Shown piece by piece: positions 1 through 5,675 of a DNA stretch of 7,158 nt (its first letter is position 1; each line of letters opens with the position of its first letter). This DNA is from an uncultured Chloroflexota bacterium (GTDB taxonomy: Bacteria > Chloroflexota > Limnocylindria > Limnocylindrales > CSP1-4): NCBI GenBank assembly GCA_903930745.1, contig CAIYZX010000083.1, positions 1-7,158 of the forward strand. The letters are read 5' to 3'. The translations under genes were made by a program, and so were the position numbers. Below the pieces are notes generated by a model. The model saw nothing but the letters and a program-made list of their open reading frames with translations, did not search any database and was not told where the DNA came from.

Positions 1-1428
1 CAGACGGACGGGCCGTACTGGCGGCGCGGCTCGCTGGCCCCGGACTACGACGCGCTCGAGTGCGCGGTCTTCTCCATCGCCGGCTGGACGGACGGGTACA
101 CGGATCCGCCGTTCCGGATGCAGGAGCGCTGCGGGCGGGCGACGTCGGTCCGGACGCTGTGCGGCAACTGGGTCCACTCGTTCCCCTCGGACGCGTACCC
201 GGGCCCCAACCTGGACTGGCTCCACGAGCTGGTCCGCTTCTTCGACCGGTACCTCAAGGGGATCCCCAACGGCTGGGAGGACGAGCCGGCGGTGGTCTGG
301 TTCGAGCGCGGCTACGCGGAGCCCGAGCCGTTCCCCGCCGCCTGGCCGGGCGAGTGGCGCGCGGCGGGTGCCTGGCCCGTCCCGGGGATCGAGGAGCGCG
401 TGCTGCACCTGCAGGCGGGCGCCCCGGGTCTCGGCGGCGAGCTGGCGGACGGCCCCAGCGGCCCCGGCAACCCCGGCGAGCGCCCGGTCGTGACCCCGAT
501 CCGCCACCGCGCCACGGCCGGCACCGCGGGCCCGCTCTCGTGGGGCGCCGGCTGGCACCCCAACGGCCTGGCGCGCGACCTGCGCCCGGACGAGGCGAAG
601 GGCGCCACCTGGACCGGCGAGCCGCTGGCGGCCCCGCTCTCGGTCATCGGCGTCCCGGAGGCGGTTCTCCACCTCACCGCCACGATGCCCATCGCCACCT
701 GCCACGTCCGCCTCTCCGACGTGGCGCCGGACGGCACGTCCACGCTCGTGGCCCAGGGCGTGCTCAACCTCACCCGCCGCCTCTCGCACGTGGACCCGTC
801 GCCCGTGCCGACGAAGGGCATCGCCACCGAGGAGGTCCGGATCCCGATGCGGACCACCGGCTACCGCTTCGCCGCCGGCCACCGGGTGCGCCTCACGGTC
901 CTCACGTCCTACTGGCCGGTCCTCTGGCCGTCGCCGCTCCCCGGCGAGCTGCGCGTCCACCACGGGGGCGCCGCCGCCCCGTCCCGCCTCGTCCTGCCCG
1001 TGCTCCCGGACGACGTCCCCACCCTCCCCGTGCCGCCCTTCCGCCTCGAGGACGCGGGCCTGCGCGACGTGGGGACCGGCCGTGAGGACACGCCCGAGTG
1101 GCGGATCACCGAGGACGTCATCAACGGGACGGTGACCGTCACGATCTTCGATGGCGGCGAGAGCACCCAGGAGGACGGCTCGCGGCTCTACAGCTCGGAG
1201 CGCCTCGTGCTCGCCGCCTCGGACGCGGACCCGGGCACGGCGTCCCTGGACTCGGACGTTGTCTACCGGCTGGACGTGGACGGCCACGCCATCGACATCC
1301 GGGCCACCGGGCGGATCGCCTCTGACCCGGGCACGTTCCACGTCAGCGTGGGGCTGGACGTCCGCCTGGACGACGCACCCTTCTTCGAGCGGACCTGGGA
1401 CGAGCGGATCCCGCGCAACCTCGTCTAG
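1..1428 (+). CDS. CocE/NonD family (X-Pro dipeptidyl-peptidase S15-like) alpha/beta hydrolase, 5' truncated by window edge
   Basis: The frame is open from base 1 and ends at TAG 1426-1428, giving 475 visible residues. About 200 N-terminal residues, including the nucleophile elbow serine (GxSxxG), lie outside the window. Visible residues 4-36 have the family signature: the YWRRGSLAP segment, then GWTDGYTD, whose Asp31 is the likely catalytic acid. GNWVHS around residue 55-60 supplies the likely catalytic His59. The LDWLHELVRFFDRYLKG segment (about 71-87) is the helix that typically follows. Residues of about 95-335 match the beta-rich, galactose-binding-like C-terminal domain of this family, and a further beta-rich tail of about 130 residues follows. 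Family members hydrolyse esters, amides or X-Pro peptides (cocaine esterase, glutaryl-7-ACA acylase, X-Pro dipeptidase). The substrate cannot be predicted here. No signal peptide can be assessed. The family call is firm, the substrate unknown. Confidence 0.9.
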   Translation, partial: QTDGPYWRRGSLAPDYDALECAVFSIAGWTDGYTDPPFRMQERCGRATSVRTLCGNWVHSFPSDAYPGPNLDWLHELVRFFDRYLKGIPNGWEDEPAVVWFERGYAEPEPFPAAWPGEWRAAGAWPVPGIEERVLHLQAGAPGLGGELADGPSGPGNPGERPVVTPIRHRATAGTAGPLSWGAGWHPNGLARDLRPDEAKGATWTGEPLAAPLSVIGVPEAVLHLTATMPIATCHVRLSDVAPDGTSTLVAQGVLNLTRRLSHVDPSPVPTKGIATEEVRIPMRTTGYRFAAGHRVRLTVLTSYWPVLWPSPLPGELRVHHGGAAAPSRLVLPVLPDDVPTLPVPPFRLEDAGLRDVGTGREDTPEWRITEDVINGTVTVTIFDGGESTQEDGSRLYSSERLVLAASDADPGTASLDSDVVYRLDVDGHAIDIRATGRIASDPGTFHVSVGLDVRLDDAPFFERTWDERIPRNLV

Positions 1429-1442
1429 GGGCCGGTCAGGCG

Positions 1443-1448
1443 TACGAT
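1443..1448 (+). promoter_or_regulatory. Candidate -10 element (TACGAT) for the SRPBCC-MFS pair
   Basis: TACGAT lies in the 86-nt gap after the hydrolase stop and is identical to the hexamer proposed for moaA. Transcription would start near 1455 and leave a 60-nt leader that carries the SD at 1502-1506. No convincing -35 hexamer is visible 16-18 nt upstream, and the pair could equally be read through from the hydrolase gene. Confidence 0.3.
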
Positions 1449-1501
1449 GGCCGTGGCCCGTTCGCCGGCCGTCATCGCGGCGCACTGGGACCCAACGGGG
1501 T

Positions 1502-1506
1502 GGAGG
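1502..1506 (+). promoter_or_regulatory. Shine-Dalgarno that decides the SRPBCC start
   Basis: GGAGG ends 8 nt before ATG 1515. The in-frame GTG at 1500 overlaps this motif and has no SD of its own, so ATG 1515 is the better start. Confidence 0.7.
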
Positions 1507-1514
1507 TTCGCCGG

Positions 1515-1943
1515 ATGTCAGACACGCCGCTCGTGGGTCCCATCGATCTCGCCATCGAGGTCGTCGTGCCCGCCACGGACGCCTGGACCGCCATCACGGA
1601 CCCGGCGCGCATCGCCGAGTGGTTCACGCAGGCCTCCTCGCTGGGCGAGCCCGGCAGCGCCTACACGCTGGACTTCGGCGAGGGCAGCGTCGTGCGTGGC
1701 ACCGTGCTGGAGGTTGACCCCGGTCGCTCGTTCACCCACTCCTGGACGTGGGATGACGCGACGGCGTACGAGACCACCACCGTCACCTGGTCCGTGGAGG
1801 CTCTGCCCGACAGTGGGTCCCGGATCCACCTCGTCCACGACGGGTGGCATGACGCGGGCCTGGACGCCGCCGTGCGCGACGACCACGAGAGCTACTGGGC
1901 AGGCTACCTCGAGGATCTCGGGGCCCTCCTCGGGGAGGCGTGA
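1515..1943 (+). CDS. SRPBCC/AHSA1-like domain protein
   Basis: The protein has 142 residues, a normal length for a single-domain START/Bet v 1-like (SRPBCC) protein. The order of elements fits the AHSA1 branch. A first strand (IDLAIEVVVPATDAW, 10-24) leads into the ITDPARIAEWF helix segment (27-37), where an aromatic residue after a Pro/Ala-rich helix is typical. The central strands include GTVLEVDPGRSFTHSWTW (62-79) and TTTVTWSVE (87-95). A long C-terminal helix contains HESYWAGYLEDLGALL (124-139). Such domains bind hydrophobic ligands or act as co-chaperone-like modules, and many have no known ligand. The ATG was chosen for the SD 8 nt upstream. The stop TGA overlaps the GTG of the transporter gene, so translation of the two is probably coupled. 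Membrane segments and catalytic residues are not evident. The fold is well supported, the role unknown. Confidence 0.82.
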   Translation: MSDTPLVGPIDLAIEVVVPATDAWTAITDPARIAEWFTQASSLGEPGSAYTLDFGEGSVVRGTVLEVDPGRSFTHSWTWDDATAYETTTVTWSVEALPDSGSRIHLVHDGWHDAGLDAAVRDDHESYWAGYLEDLGALLGEA

Positions 1944-3265
1944 GCACCGGAGCCCGCCTCGGGGCGCTTGCAGACCGGGCCTATCGCCGCTTCCACCCCG
2001 ACGCGCGGCTGATCCTCGTCATCAGCCTGGTCGCGGGCGCGGGCATCAGCCTGTGGTGGATCGACTTCAACCTGTATCTCGTGGCCCTGGGCCTGCCACC
2101 GCAGACCATCGGGCTTGTCTCCACGATCGCCTCGCTGGCGGGCGGCCTCGTGGCGTTCCCCGCCTCCGCGCTCTCGGACCGCGTGGGCAGGCGCGCCGTC
2201 TTCGCGGGCGGCCTCGTGGCGGCCCTCGCGTCGCTCGCGCTGCTGATGGCCTCCCCCGCCCTGCCCGTGGTCATCGTGGCCGCGGCGCTCTGGTCAGCCG
2301 GCAACCAGGCGTACGGCGTGGCCATCTCGCCGTACCTCACGGAGCGCTCCGAGCCGGAGCACCGCAACGAGCTCTTCGCCATCCAGTTCGCCACCAGCAA
2401 CGTCACGAACGTCATCGCCGCGATCCTGGGCGGCGTGGTGGCCACGGCCGTCGCCTCCGCGATGGGCTTCACCGCGGGCGGCCCGGACACCTACCGGATC
2501 ATCATGGTGATCATGGCCATCCTGGTGGCCGCGGGTCTGGTGCTGGTCCTCCGCCTCTCGGACGACCGCCCGTCCCGCACCGCCACCGCCACCGCCCGGA
2601 GCGCCGGCGAGCCTGCCGCCTTCCCGCGTGACCCCCGCCATCGCCGCTCGCGCACCTTCATGGCGATCACCATCGTCAACCGCGGGCGCTTCGCGAAGCT
2701 GGTGCTGCCGGGCTTCCTGATCTCCATCGGCGCGGGGCAGGTGATCCCGTTCCTCAACCTGTTCATCCAGCGCAAGTTCGGCCTGGACCTCGCCTCGCTC
2801 AACGCCGTCTTCGCGGTCACGTCACTGGGCACGGTGCTCGCGATCCTCGCCCAGCCGTGGCTCGCCCGCCGCTTCGGCCAGCTCACCTCCGTGGTGCTGG
2901 TCCAGGGAGCCTCCATCCCGTTCCTCCTGGTGCTGGGCTTCTCGCCCGTCCTCTGGACGGTGATCGCCGCGATGATGGTCCGCAACTCGCTGATGAACGC
3001 CGGCAACCCCATCTTCAACGCCTTCTCCATGGAGCAGGTGGACCCGGTGGAGCGAGCCAGCCTCTCGGCCGCGATGAGCGTCCTGTGGCAGATCGGCTGG
3101 GTCGTCGGCGGCACGTGGTACGCCTCGCTGCAGGCGGCGCTTGGCTTCGAGGCCGGCTACACCGTGAACTTCGCCACGATCATCACGCTCTACACGATCG
3201 CCACGGGCCTGTACTGGACCTGGTTCCGGGCCGCGGACCGCCGCGTCCTCGACGCTCGCACCTGA
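1940..3265 (+). CDS. Major facilitator superfamily (MFS) transporter
   Basis: This 441-residue polytopic membrane protein has about twelve hydrophobic segments, roughly at 23-47, 56-77, 86-105, 108-130, 148-171, 186-205, 256-278, 286-304, 316-335, 338-352, 376-398 and 406-428. The MFS motif A between TM2 and TM3 appears as ALSDRVGRR (77-85). A basic, Arg-rich central loop of about 50 residues (206-255) separates the two six-helix halves, as usual in this family. Length is standard. The start is GTG 1940, whose last two bases belong to the TGA of the SRPBCC gene. A GGGGAGG tract ends only 1 nt before the GTG, too close for an ideal SD, so termination-reinitiation is likely. MFS carriers move small solutes or drugs by ion-coupled transport. 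The sequence does not show direction or substrate. The substrate could match that of the neighbouring hydrolase or SRPBCC protein, but that is inference only. Confidence 0.92.
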   Translation: MSTGARLGALADRAYRRFHPDARLILVISLVAGAGISLWWIDFNLYLVALGLPPQTIGLVSTIASLAGGLVAFPASALSDRVGRRAVFAGGLVAALASLALLMASPALPVVIVAAALWSAGNQAYGVAISPYLTERSEPEHRNELFAIQFATSNVTNVIAAILGGVVATAVASAMGFTAGGPDTYRIIMVIMAILVAAGLVLVLRLSDDRPSRTATATARSAGEPAAFPRDPRHRRSRTFMAITIVNRGRFAKLVLPGFLISIGAGQVIPFLNLFIQRKFGLDLASLNAVFAVTSLGTVLAILAQPWLARRFGQLTSVVLVQGASIPFLLVLGFSPVLWTVIAAMMVRNSLMNAGNPIFNAFSMEQVDPVERASLSAAMSVLWQIGWVVGGTWYASLQAALGFEAGYTVNFATIITLYTIATGLYWTWFRAADRRVLDART

Positions 3266-3341
3266 GCGACCAGGCGCCCCCGGTTGCCCGCCTGCGGACA
3301 GCCCGCCTGGCCGAGACCGGGCCGTGGGCCGCCCGGGCCGC

Positions 3342-3347
3342 TACACT
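3342..3347 (+). promoter_or_regulatory. Leaderless-type -10 element (TACACT) of thyX
   Basis: TACACT fits TANNNT and is separated from ATG 3355 by 7 nt (GCCGCCC), so transcription should start at or within a base of the start codon. No SD-like sequence lies between, and no good -35 is seen. The same arrangement precedes the phosphorylase and moaA genes. Confidence 0.6.
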
Positions 3348-3354
3348 GCCGCCC

Positions 3355-4218
3355 ATGGCAGATGCGCCCGTCCCCGCCCGTCCCAAGACCGCGATCCCCC
3401 GCAATCCCGGCCGTCACGAGCTGGGCATGAAGGCCACGCTCCTGTTCCCGGACAGGGAGATCGTGGAGCGCTTCTACGTGCCGCTGGTCTACACCGCGTG
3501 TCGGACCTGCTACAGCGAGCTGGAGCCCCAGGAGATCTTCCGGCGGGCGCGTGACGGCGAGATCGCCCCGGCCAGCATGCAGAGGCTGATCTCCAACGTG
3601 GTGGAATCCGGCCACGGGTCCACCATCGAGCACATCGTCTTCACCTTCGCCCTCTCCGGCGTCTCTCGGACGCTCTCGCACCAGCTGGTGCGCCACCGCG
3701 CGGGCGTGGCCTTCGACCAGCAGAGCCAGCGCTACGTGAAGTACAAGGGCGCGGCCACGATGCTCCCCGGGACCATCGCCGAGGCGGACCCGGCCCTGCG
3801 CTCCCGCTACGAGGAGCAGGTGGACGGGGCCCTGGGCCTGTACGCGGACCTCGTGGACGCGGGCATCCCGGGCGAGGACGCGCGGTTCGTCTTCCCGAAC
3901 GCCACGCGCACGAACCTCGTGATGACCACGAACCTGCGCGCGCTGATCCACATGTCCGGGCTGCGCCTGTGCACCATGGCCCAGTGGGAGATCCGCCGGC
4001 TCTTCCAGTTGATGCGCCACGAGATCTTCGAGGTCTCGCCGTTCCTGGGCTCGTTCCTCGCGCCCAAGTGCGTGGCCCTGGGCTACTGCGACGAGTTCAA
4101 CAACCGCGACGAGCACTGCCCCATCCGGCCGCACAAGGACACGGTCCTCGCGGTCTGGGCGCAGAAGAAGGCCGAGGCGAAGGCGGCGGGCCGCGACCTG
4201 CCGGTCAGCCAGCCCTAG
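3355..4218 (+). CDS. thyX: Flavin-dependent thymidylate synthase ThyX
   Basis: ThyX converts dUMP to dTMP with methylenetetrahydrofolate as carbon donor and NAD(P)H as reductant through FAD, replacing ThyA. The protein has 287 residues, at the long end of the family. Diagnostic elements are present: GHGSTIEHIVFTF, with the conserved Glu-His before the flavin-contacting strand; the ThyX signature RHR at 113-115 followed by S124, Q125 and R126; and the nucleotide-binding NLRALIHMSGLRLCTMAQWEI region (C206 to the AQWEI motif). The RHR-to-Ser gap is 8 residues rather than the commonest 7. The C-terminus carries a cysteine cluster, C239-x5-C245-x9-C255, of unknown role. The first 24 residues are a proline-rich extension. 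I kept ATG 3355 over Met25 because a TACACT hexamer lies 7 nt upstream and no SD precedes Met25. The gene follows the MFS gene after 89 nt and is probably an independent unit with the small downstream gene. Confidence 0.96.
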   Translation: MADAPVPARPKTAIPRNPGRHELGMKATLLFPDREIVERFYVPLVYTACRTCYSELEPQEIFRRARDGEIAPASMQRLISNVVESGHGSTIEHIVFTFALSGVSRTLSHQLVRHRAGVAFDQQSQRYVKYKGAATMLPGTIAEADPALRSRYEEQVDGALGLYADLVDAGIPGEDARFVFPNATRTNLVMTTNLRALIHMSGLRLCTMAQWEIRRLFQLMRHEIFEVSPFLGSFLAPKCVALGYCDEFNNRDEHCPIRPHKDTVLAVWAQKKAEAKAAGRDLPVSQP

Positions 4219-4228
4219 ACACAGGTGC

Positions 4229-4245
4229 CCGCCGGCGCCCGGCGG
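4229..4245 (+). other. GC-only stem-loop between thyX and the small downstream gene
   Basis: CCGCCGG, a CGC loop and CCGGCGG form a perfect 7-bp stem with a 3-nt loop. It starts 10 nt after the thyX stop and ends 5 nt before the SD of the next gene. There is no T-tract, so a classical terminator is unlikely. It could protect the thyX 3' end or tune translation of the downstream gene. High GC content makes such stems common by chance. Confidence 0.4.
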
Positions 4246-4250
4246 CCGAA

Positions 4251-4255
4251 GGAGG
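4251..4255 (+). promoter_or_regulatory. Strong Shine-Dalgarno of the 64-residue gene
   Basis: GGAGG, within AAGGAGG, is 7 nt before ATG 4263. It is the best-placed SD in the window and the main evidence that the small reading frame is translated. Confidence 0.65.
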
Positions 4256-4262
4256 CAGTCGC

Positions 4263-4457
4263 ATGTCGATCATGCCCACCCCGGAGAACGAGACCCGCCG
4301 AACCGAGATCCTTGCCAGGGACCGTGCCGCGGACCGAGAGCGAGAGGTGGCGGCGGAGCTGTCACGACGCGAGGCGGCTCGTGATGCGGCCGGGGCTGAT
4401 GCACCGCGGAGCCTGCTCCGCCGGCTGCTGGACCGCCTCGGCCTGCGACGGCACTGA
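4263..4457 (+). CDS. Small Arg-rich hypothetical protein (64 aa)
   Basis: I do not recognise this gene. ATG 4263 follows an AAGGAGG SD by 7 nt and the frame ends at TGA 4455-4457. After a short N-terminus (MSIMPTPENET), residues of about 11-45 are almost all charged residues and Ala, with Arg/Glu/Asp spacing that favours one long helix and possibly a coiled coil. Residues 49-64 (PRSLLRRLLDRLGLRRH) make a short amphipathic, strongly basic helix with leucines on one face. There is no cysteine pair, signal peptide or membrane span. It lies 44 nt after thyX on the same strand and has no obvious promoter of its own, so co-transcription is likely. It could be a small nucleic-acid- or membrane-surface-binding protein, but that is a guess from composition. 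The remaining alternative is a non-coding frame in GC-rich DNA, which the SD argues against. Confidence 0.6.
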   Translation: MSIMPTPENETRRTEILARDRAADREREVAAELSRREAARDAAGADAPRSLLRRLLDRLGLRRH

Positions 4458-4469
4458 CCGCCCTGCCGT
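4448..4469. terminator. Possible bidirectional stem-loop in the convergent gap
   Basis: ACGGCA (4448-4453) and TGCCGT (4464-4469) can pair over a 10-nt loop. The structure straddles the stop of the small + strand gene and reaches 5 nt from the stop of the convergent phosphorylase. The stem is short and has no flanking T-run, so the call rests mainly on position. Confidence 0.22.
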
Positions 4470-4473
4470 ACAG

Positions 4474-5340
4474 CTAGCCCGCGAACCCCCCGATGAAGCG
4501 CCGGATGACACGCGCCAGCTTCGGCCCGGCGGCGGCGCCGGCTTCGAGGACCTCCTCGTGGGAGAGCGGCACGCCCGAGTAACCCGCACCCGGATTGGTC
4601 ACGAGCGAGACACCGCAGACCTCCAGGCCGCACCAGCGCGCCGCGATGGCCTCGATCACCGTGGACATGCCCACGGCGTCGGCGCCAAGCGTCCGCAGCA
4701 TCCGCACCTCGGCCGGGGTCTCGTAGTTGGGACCCAGGAGCGCCACGTAGACGCCCTCTTCGAGCGGCACGCCCTCCGCGGCACCCGCGGCGTGCAGGGC
4801 GGCGCGGTGGGCAGGCGCCCAGACGTCCGTGAGGTCCGTGAACCGCTCGCCGATCTCGTCCGCGTTCTGGCCAAGGAGCGGCGAGACGCCGGTGAGGTTG
4901 ATGTGGTCCGAGATGACCATCAGCGTCCCGGCGCCGTACGCCGGGTTCGCGCCGCCCGCGGCGTTGGTGAGGATCACGAGCTCCGCACCCAGCGCACGGA
5001 ACAGCAGGACGGGCTGGATCGCGAGGCCCGCCGAGTTGCCCTCGTACAGGTGGAAGCGCCCCTGGAGGACAACGACCGGGACGCCCGCGATGCGCCCGAG
5101 AACCAGGCGGCCCACGTGGCCGGGCGCCGTGGCGGCGGGCCAGCCGGGCAGGTCCGCGAAGGGGATGGAGACCGCATCCTCCACGTCATTGGCGAGGTCG
5201 CCCAGGCCGGAGCCCAGGACGAGGCCGATGCGAGGGACGAGATCCGTGCGGGCCCGGACCGCGGCCACGAGGGCGGCGATGCGCGCGGGCTGCGCGGACG
5301 GGGGGATGGGCGCGGAACGGTCGAATGCGGCGTCGCTCAT
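4474..5340 (-). CDS. punA: Purine nucleoside phosphorylase, low-molecular-mass (trimeric) type
   Basis: PNP cleaves purine (deoxy)ribonucleosides with phosphate to the free base and (deoxy)ribose-1-phosphate in cytosolic salvage. The 288-residue length is typical of the trimeric PNP/MTAP class. Counterparts of the human active-site residues are visible: Ser44 in GSGLG (phosphate), Arg95, His97 and Tyr99 in GRFHLYEG, Ala127 in TNAAGG, Glu207 in GPNYETPAE, Met225-Ser226, Asn249 in VTNPGAG and His261 in LSHEEV. The Glu207/Asn249 pair implies preference for 6-oxopurines (inosine, guanosine) rather than methylthioadenosine. Some usually conserved neighbours differ: TVIEAIAARW where TVPEVIAARH is common, and TNPGAG where TNLAAG or TNMAAG is common. 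ATG 5340 is supported by TATCCT 6 nt upstream and no SD, a leaderless arrangement. It converges on the small gene at 4263 and lies 431 bp downstream of moaA, so it is probably a separate transcript. Confidence 0.95.
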   Translation of the reverse strand: MSDAAFDRSAPIPPSAQPARIAALVAAVRARTDLVPRIGLVLGSGLGDLANDVEDAVSIPFADLPGWPAATAPGHVGRLVLGRIAGVPVVVLQGRFHLYEGNSAGLAIQPVLLFRALGAELVILTNAAGGANPAYGAGTLMVISDHINLTGVSPLLGQNADEIGERFTDLTDVWAPAHRAALHAAGAAEGVPLEEGVYVALLGPNYETPAEVRMLRTLGADAVGMSTVIEAIAARWCGLEVCGVSLVTNPGAGYSGVPLSHEEVLEAGAAAGPKLARVIRRFIGGFAG

Positions 5341-5346
5341 GACCCG

Positions 5347-5352
5347 AGGATA
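5347..5352 (-). promoter_or_regulatory. Leaderless-type -10 element (TATCCT) of the phosphorylase gene
   Basis: Read on the - strand, TATCCT is followed by 6 nt (CGGGTC) and then ATG 5340, which puts the expected +1 on the A of the start codon. No SD lies between. No recognisable -35 lies 16-18 nt upstream. Confidence 0.6.
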
Positions 5353-5377
5353 GACGGGAGGGCGGCGTTCGCGCCGC

Positions 5378-5383
5378 TAAACT
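5378..5383 (+). promoter_or_regulatory. Weak candidate rightward -10 element (TAAACT)
   Basis: TAAACT fits TANNNT and faces into the repeat-rich gap, 25 bp from the oppositely oriented TATCCT of the phosphorylase promoter. The predicted start is near 5390. It would make a non-coding transcript or one with only tiny frames (for example a 21-codon frame at 5414-5479). No -35 is visible. Confidence 0.2.
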
Positions 5384-5511
5384 TCGACGCCCGCCAGGAG
5401 TACTGACACCGGGATGCCAGTCGCGTCCTGCCGGGCGCCCAGCCGGCCCGGTCCTTGCGGACCAGCCCTGCGCTGGTGAACGAAGCGCTCCTCCGAGAGC
5501 CTGGCGCGCAA

Positions 5512-5606
5512 CTGACCTTGATGCGATCTCGGTCGCCGCGCTCCGGGCCTGGCCTTGATGTGATCTCGGCCGGCCCGCCGGTGCGGTCTTGAGGCGATCG
5601 CCTCCG
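5512..5606. repeat. Tandem degenerate 24-nt direct repeats, three units
   Basis: Unit 1 (5512-5535) and unit 2 (5549-5572) match at 21 of 24 positions, and all three differences are transitions. Their core reads CCTTGATG[C/T]GATCTCGG. Unit 3 (5583-5606) matches unit 2 at about 16 of 24 positions and keeps CTTGA and CGATC. Start-to-start distances are 37 and 34 nt. Units 1 and 2 can each close a 4-bp stem, GACC/GGTC in unit 1 and GGCC/GGCC in unit 2, so two of the three differences compensate for each other. The spacing is not a multiple of three in the first interval, which argues against a coding repeat. Confidence 0.75.
5591..5604. repeat. Perfect 14-bp palindrome GAGGCGATCGCCTC
   Basis: GAGGCGATCGCCTC equals its own reverse complement and contains GCGATCGC. 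It sits inside the degenerate third repeat unit. It could be a dimeric protein site or a DNA-methylation target. Only one copy was noticed in the window. Confidence 0.6.
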
Positions 5607-5617
5607 CTCCGGTCTGC

Positions 5618-5657
5618 CGTGGCCCCGTCGGGCTGGGGTGAACACTACGGGGCCGCG
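5618..5657. other. 11-bp inverted repeat (hairpin) downstream of moaA
   Basis: GGCCCCGT (5621-5628) pairs perfectly with ACGGGGCC (5647-5654). The stem extends three more pairs outward (one G-T) to 5618 and 5657, around an 18-nt loop. It lies about 115 nt beyond the moaA stop on the - strand and could end or stabilise the moaA transcript. No T-tract follows on either strand, so an intrinsic terminator is unproven. Confidence 0.45.
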
Positions 5658-5675
5658 CGGCGCGATCCAACCGGC

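Noticed and set aside
2579..2596. Three ACCGCC hexamers in the MFS gene
   Set aside because: They encode Thr-Ala repeats in the variable cytoplasmic loop. Length change would stay in frame, and this is ordinary low complexity.
1447..2631. 394-codon + strand frame across the SRPBCC and MFS genes
   Set aside because: It overlaps two well-supported genes in another frame and its translation is Pro/Arg-rich low complexity.
3286..3309. Direct repeat GCCCGCCTG twice, 15 bp apart, in the MFS-thyX gap
   Set aside because: Nine GC-rich bases twice is weak evidence. It could be an operator but nothing else supports it.
3317..3336. CCGGGC/GCCCGG stem after the MFS gene as a terminator
   Set aside because: It is only 6 bp with an 8-nt loop and no T-tract in very GC-rich DNA, and it sits directly upstream of the thyX -10 element. 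Chance is sufficient.
3190..4134. Long antisense frame over thyX
   Set aside because: It is a typical GC-rich shadow: its translation is His/Arg/Gly-rich with no domain, while the sense frame is an unambiguous ThyX.
5414..5479. 21-codon frame after AGGAG at 5396-5400
   Set aside because: The SD-like motif is 13 nt from the ATG and the peptide has no features. Not reported as a gene.
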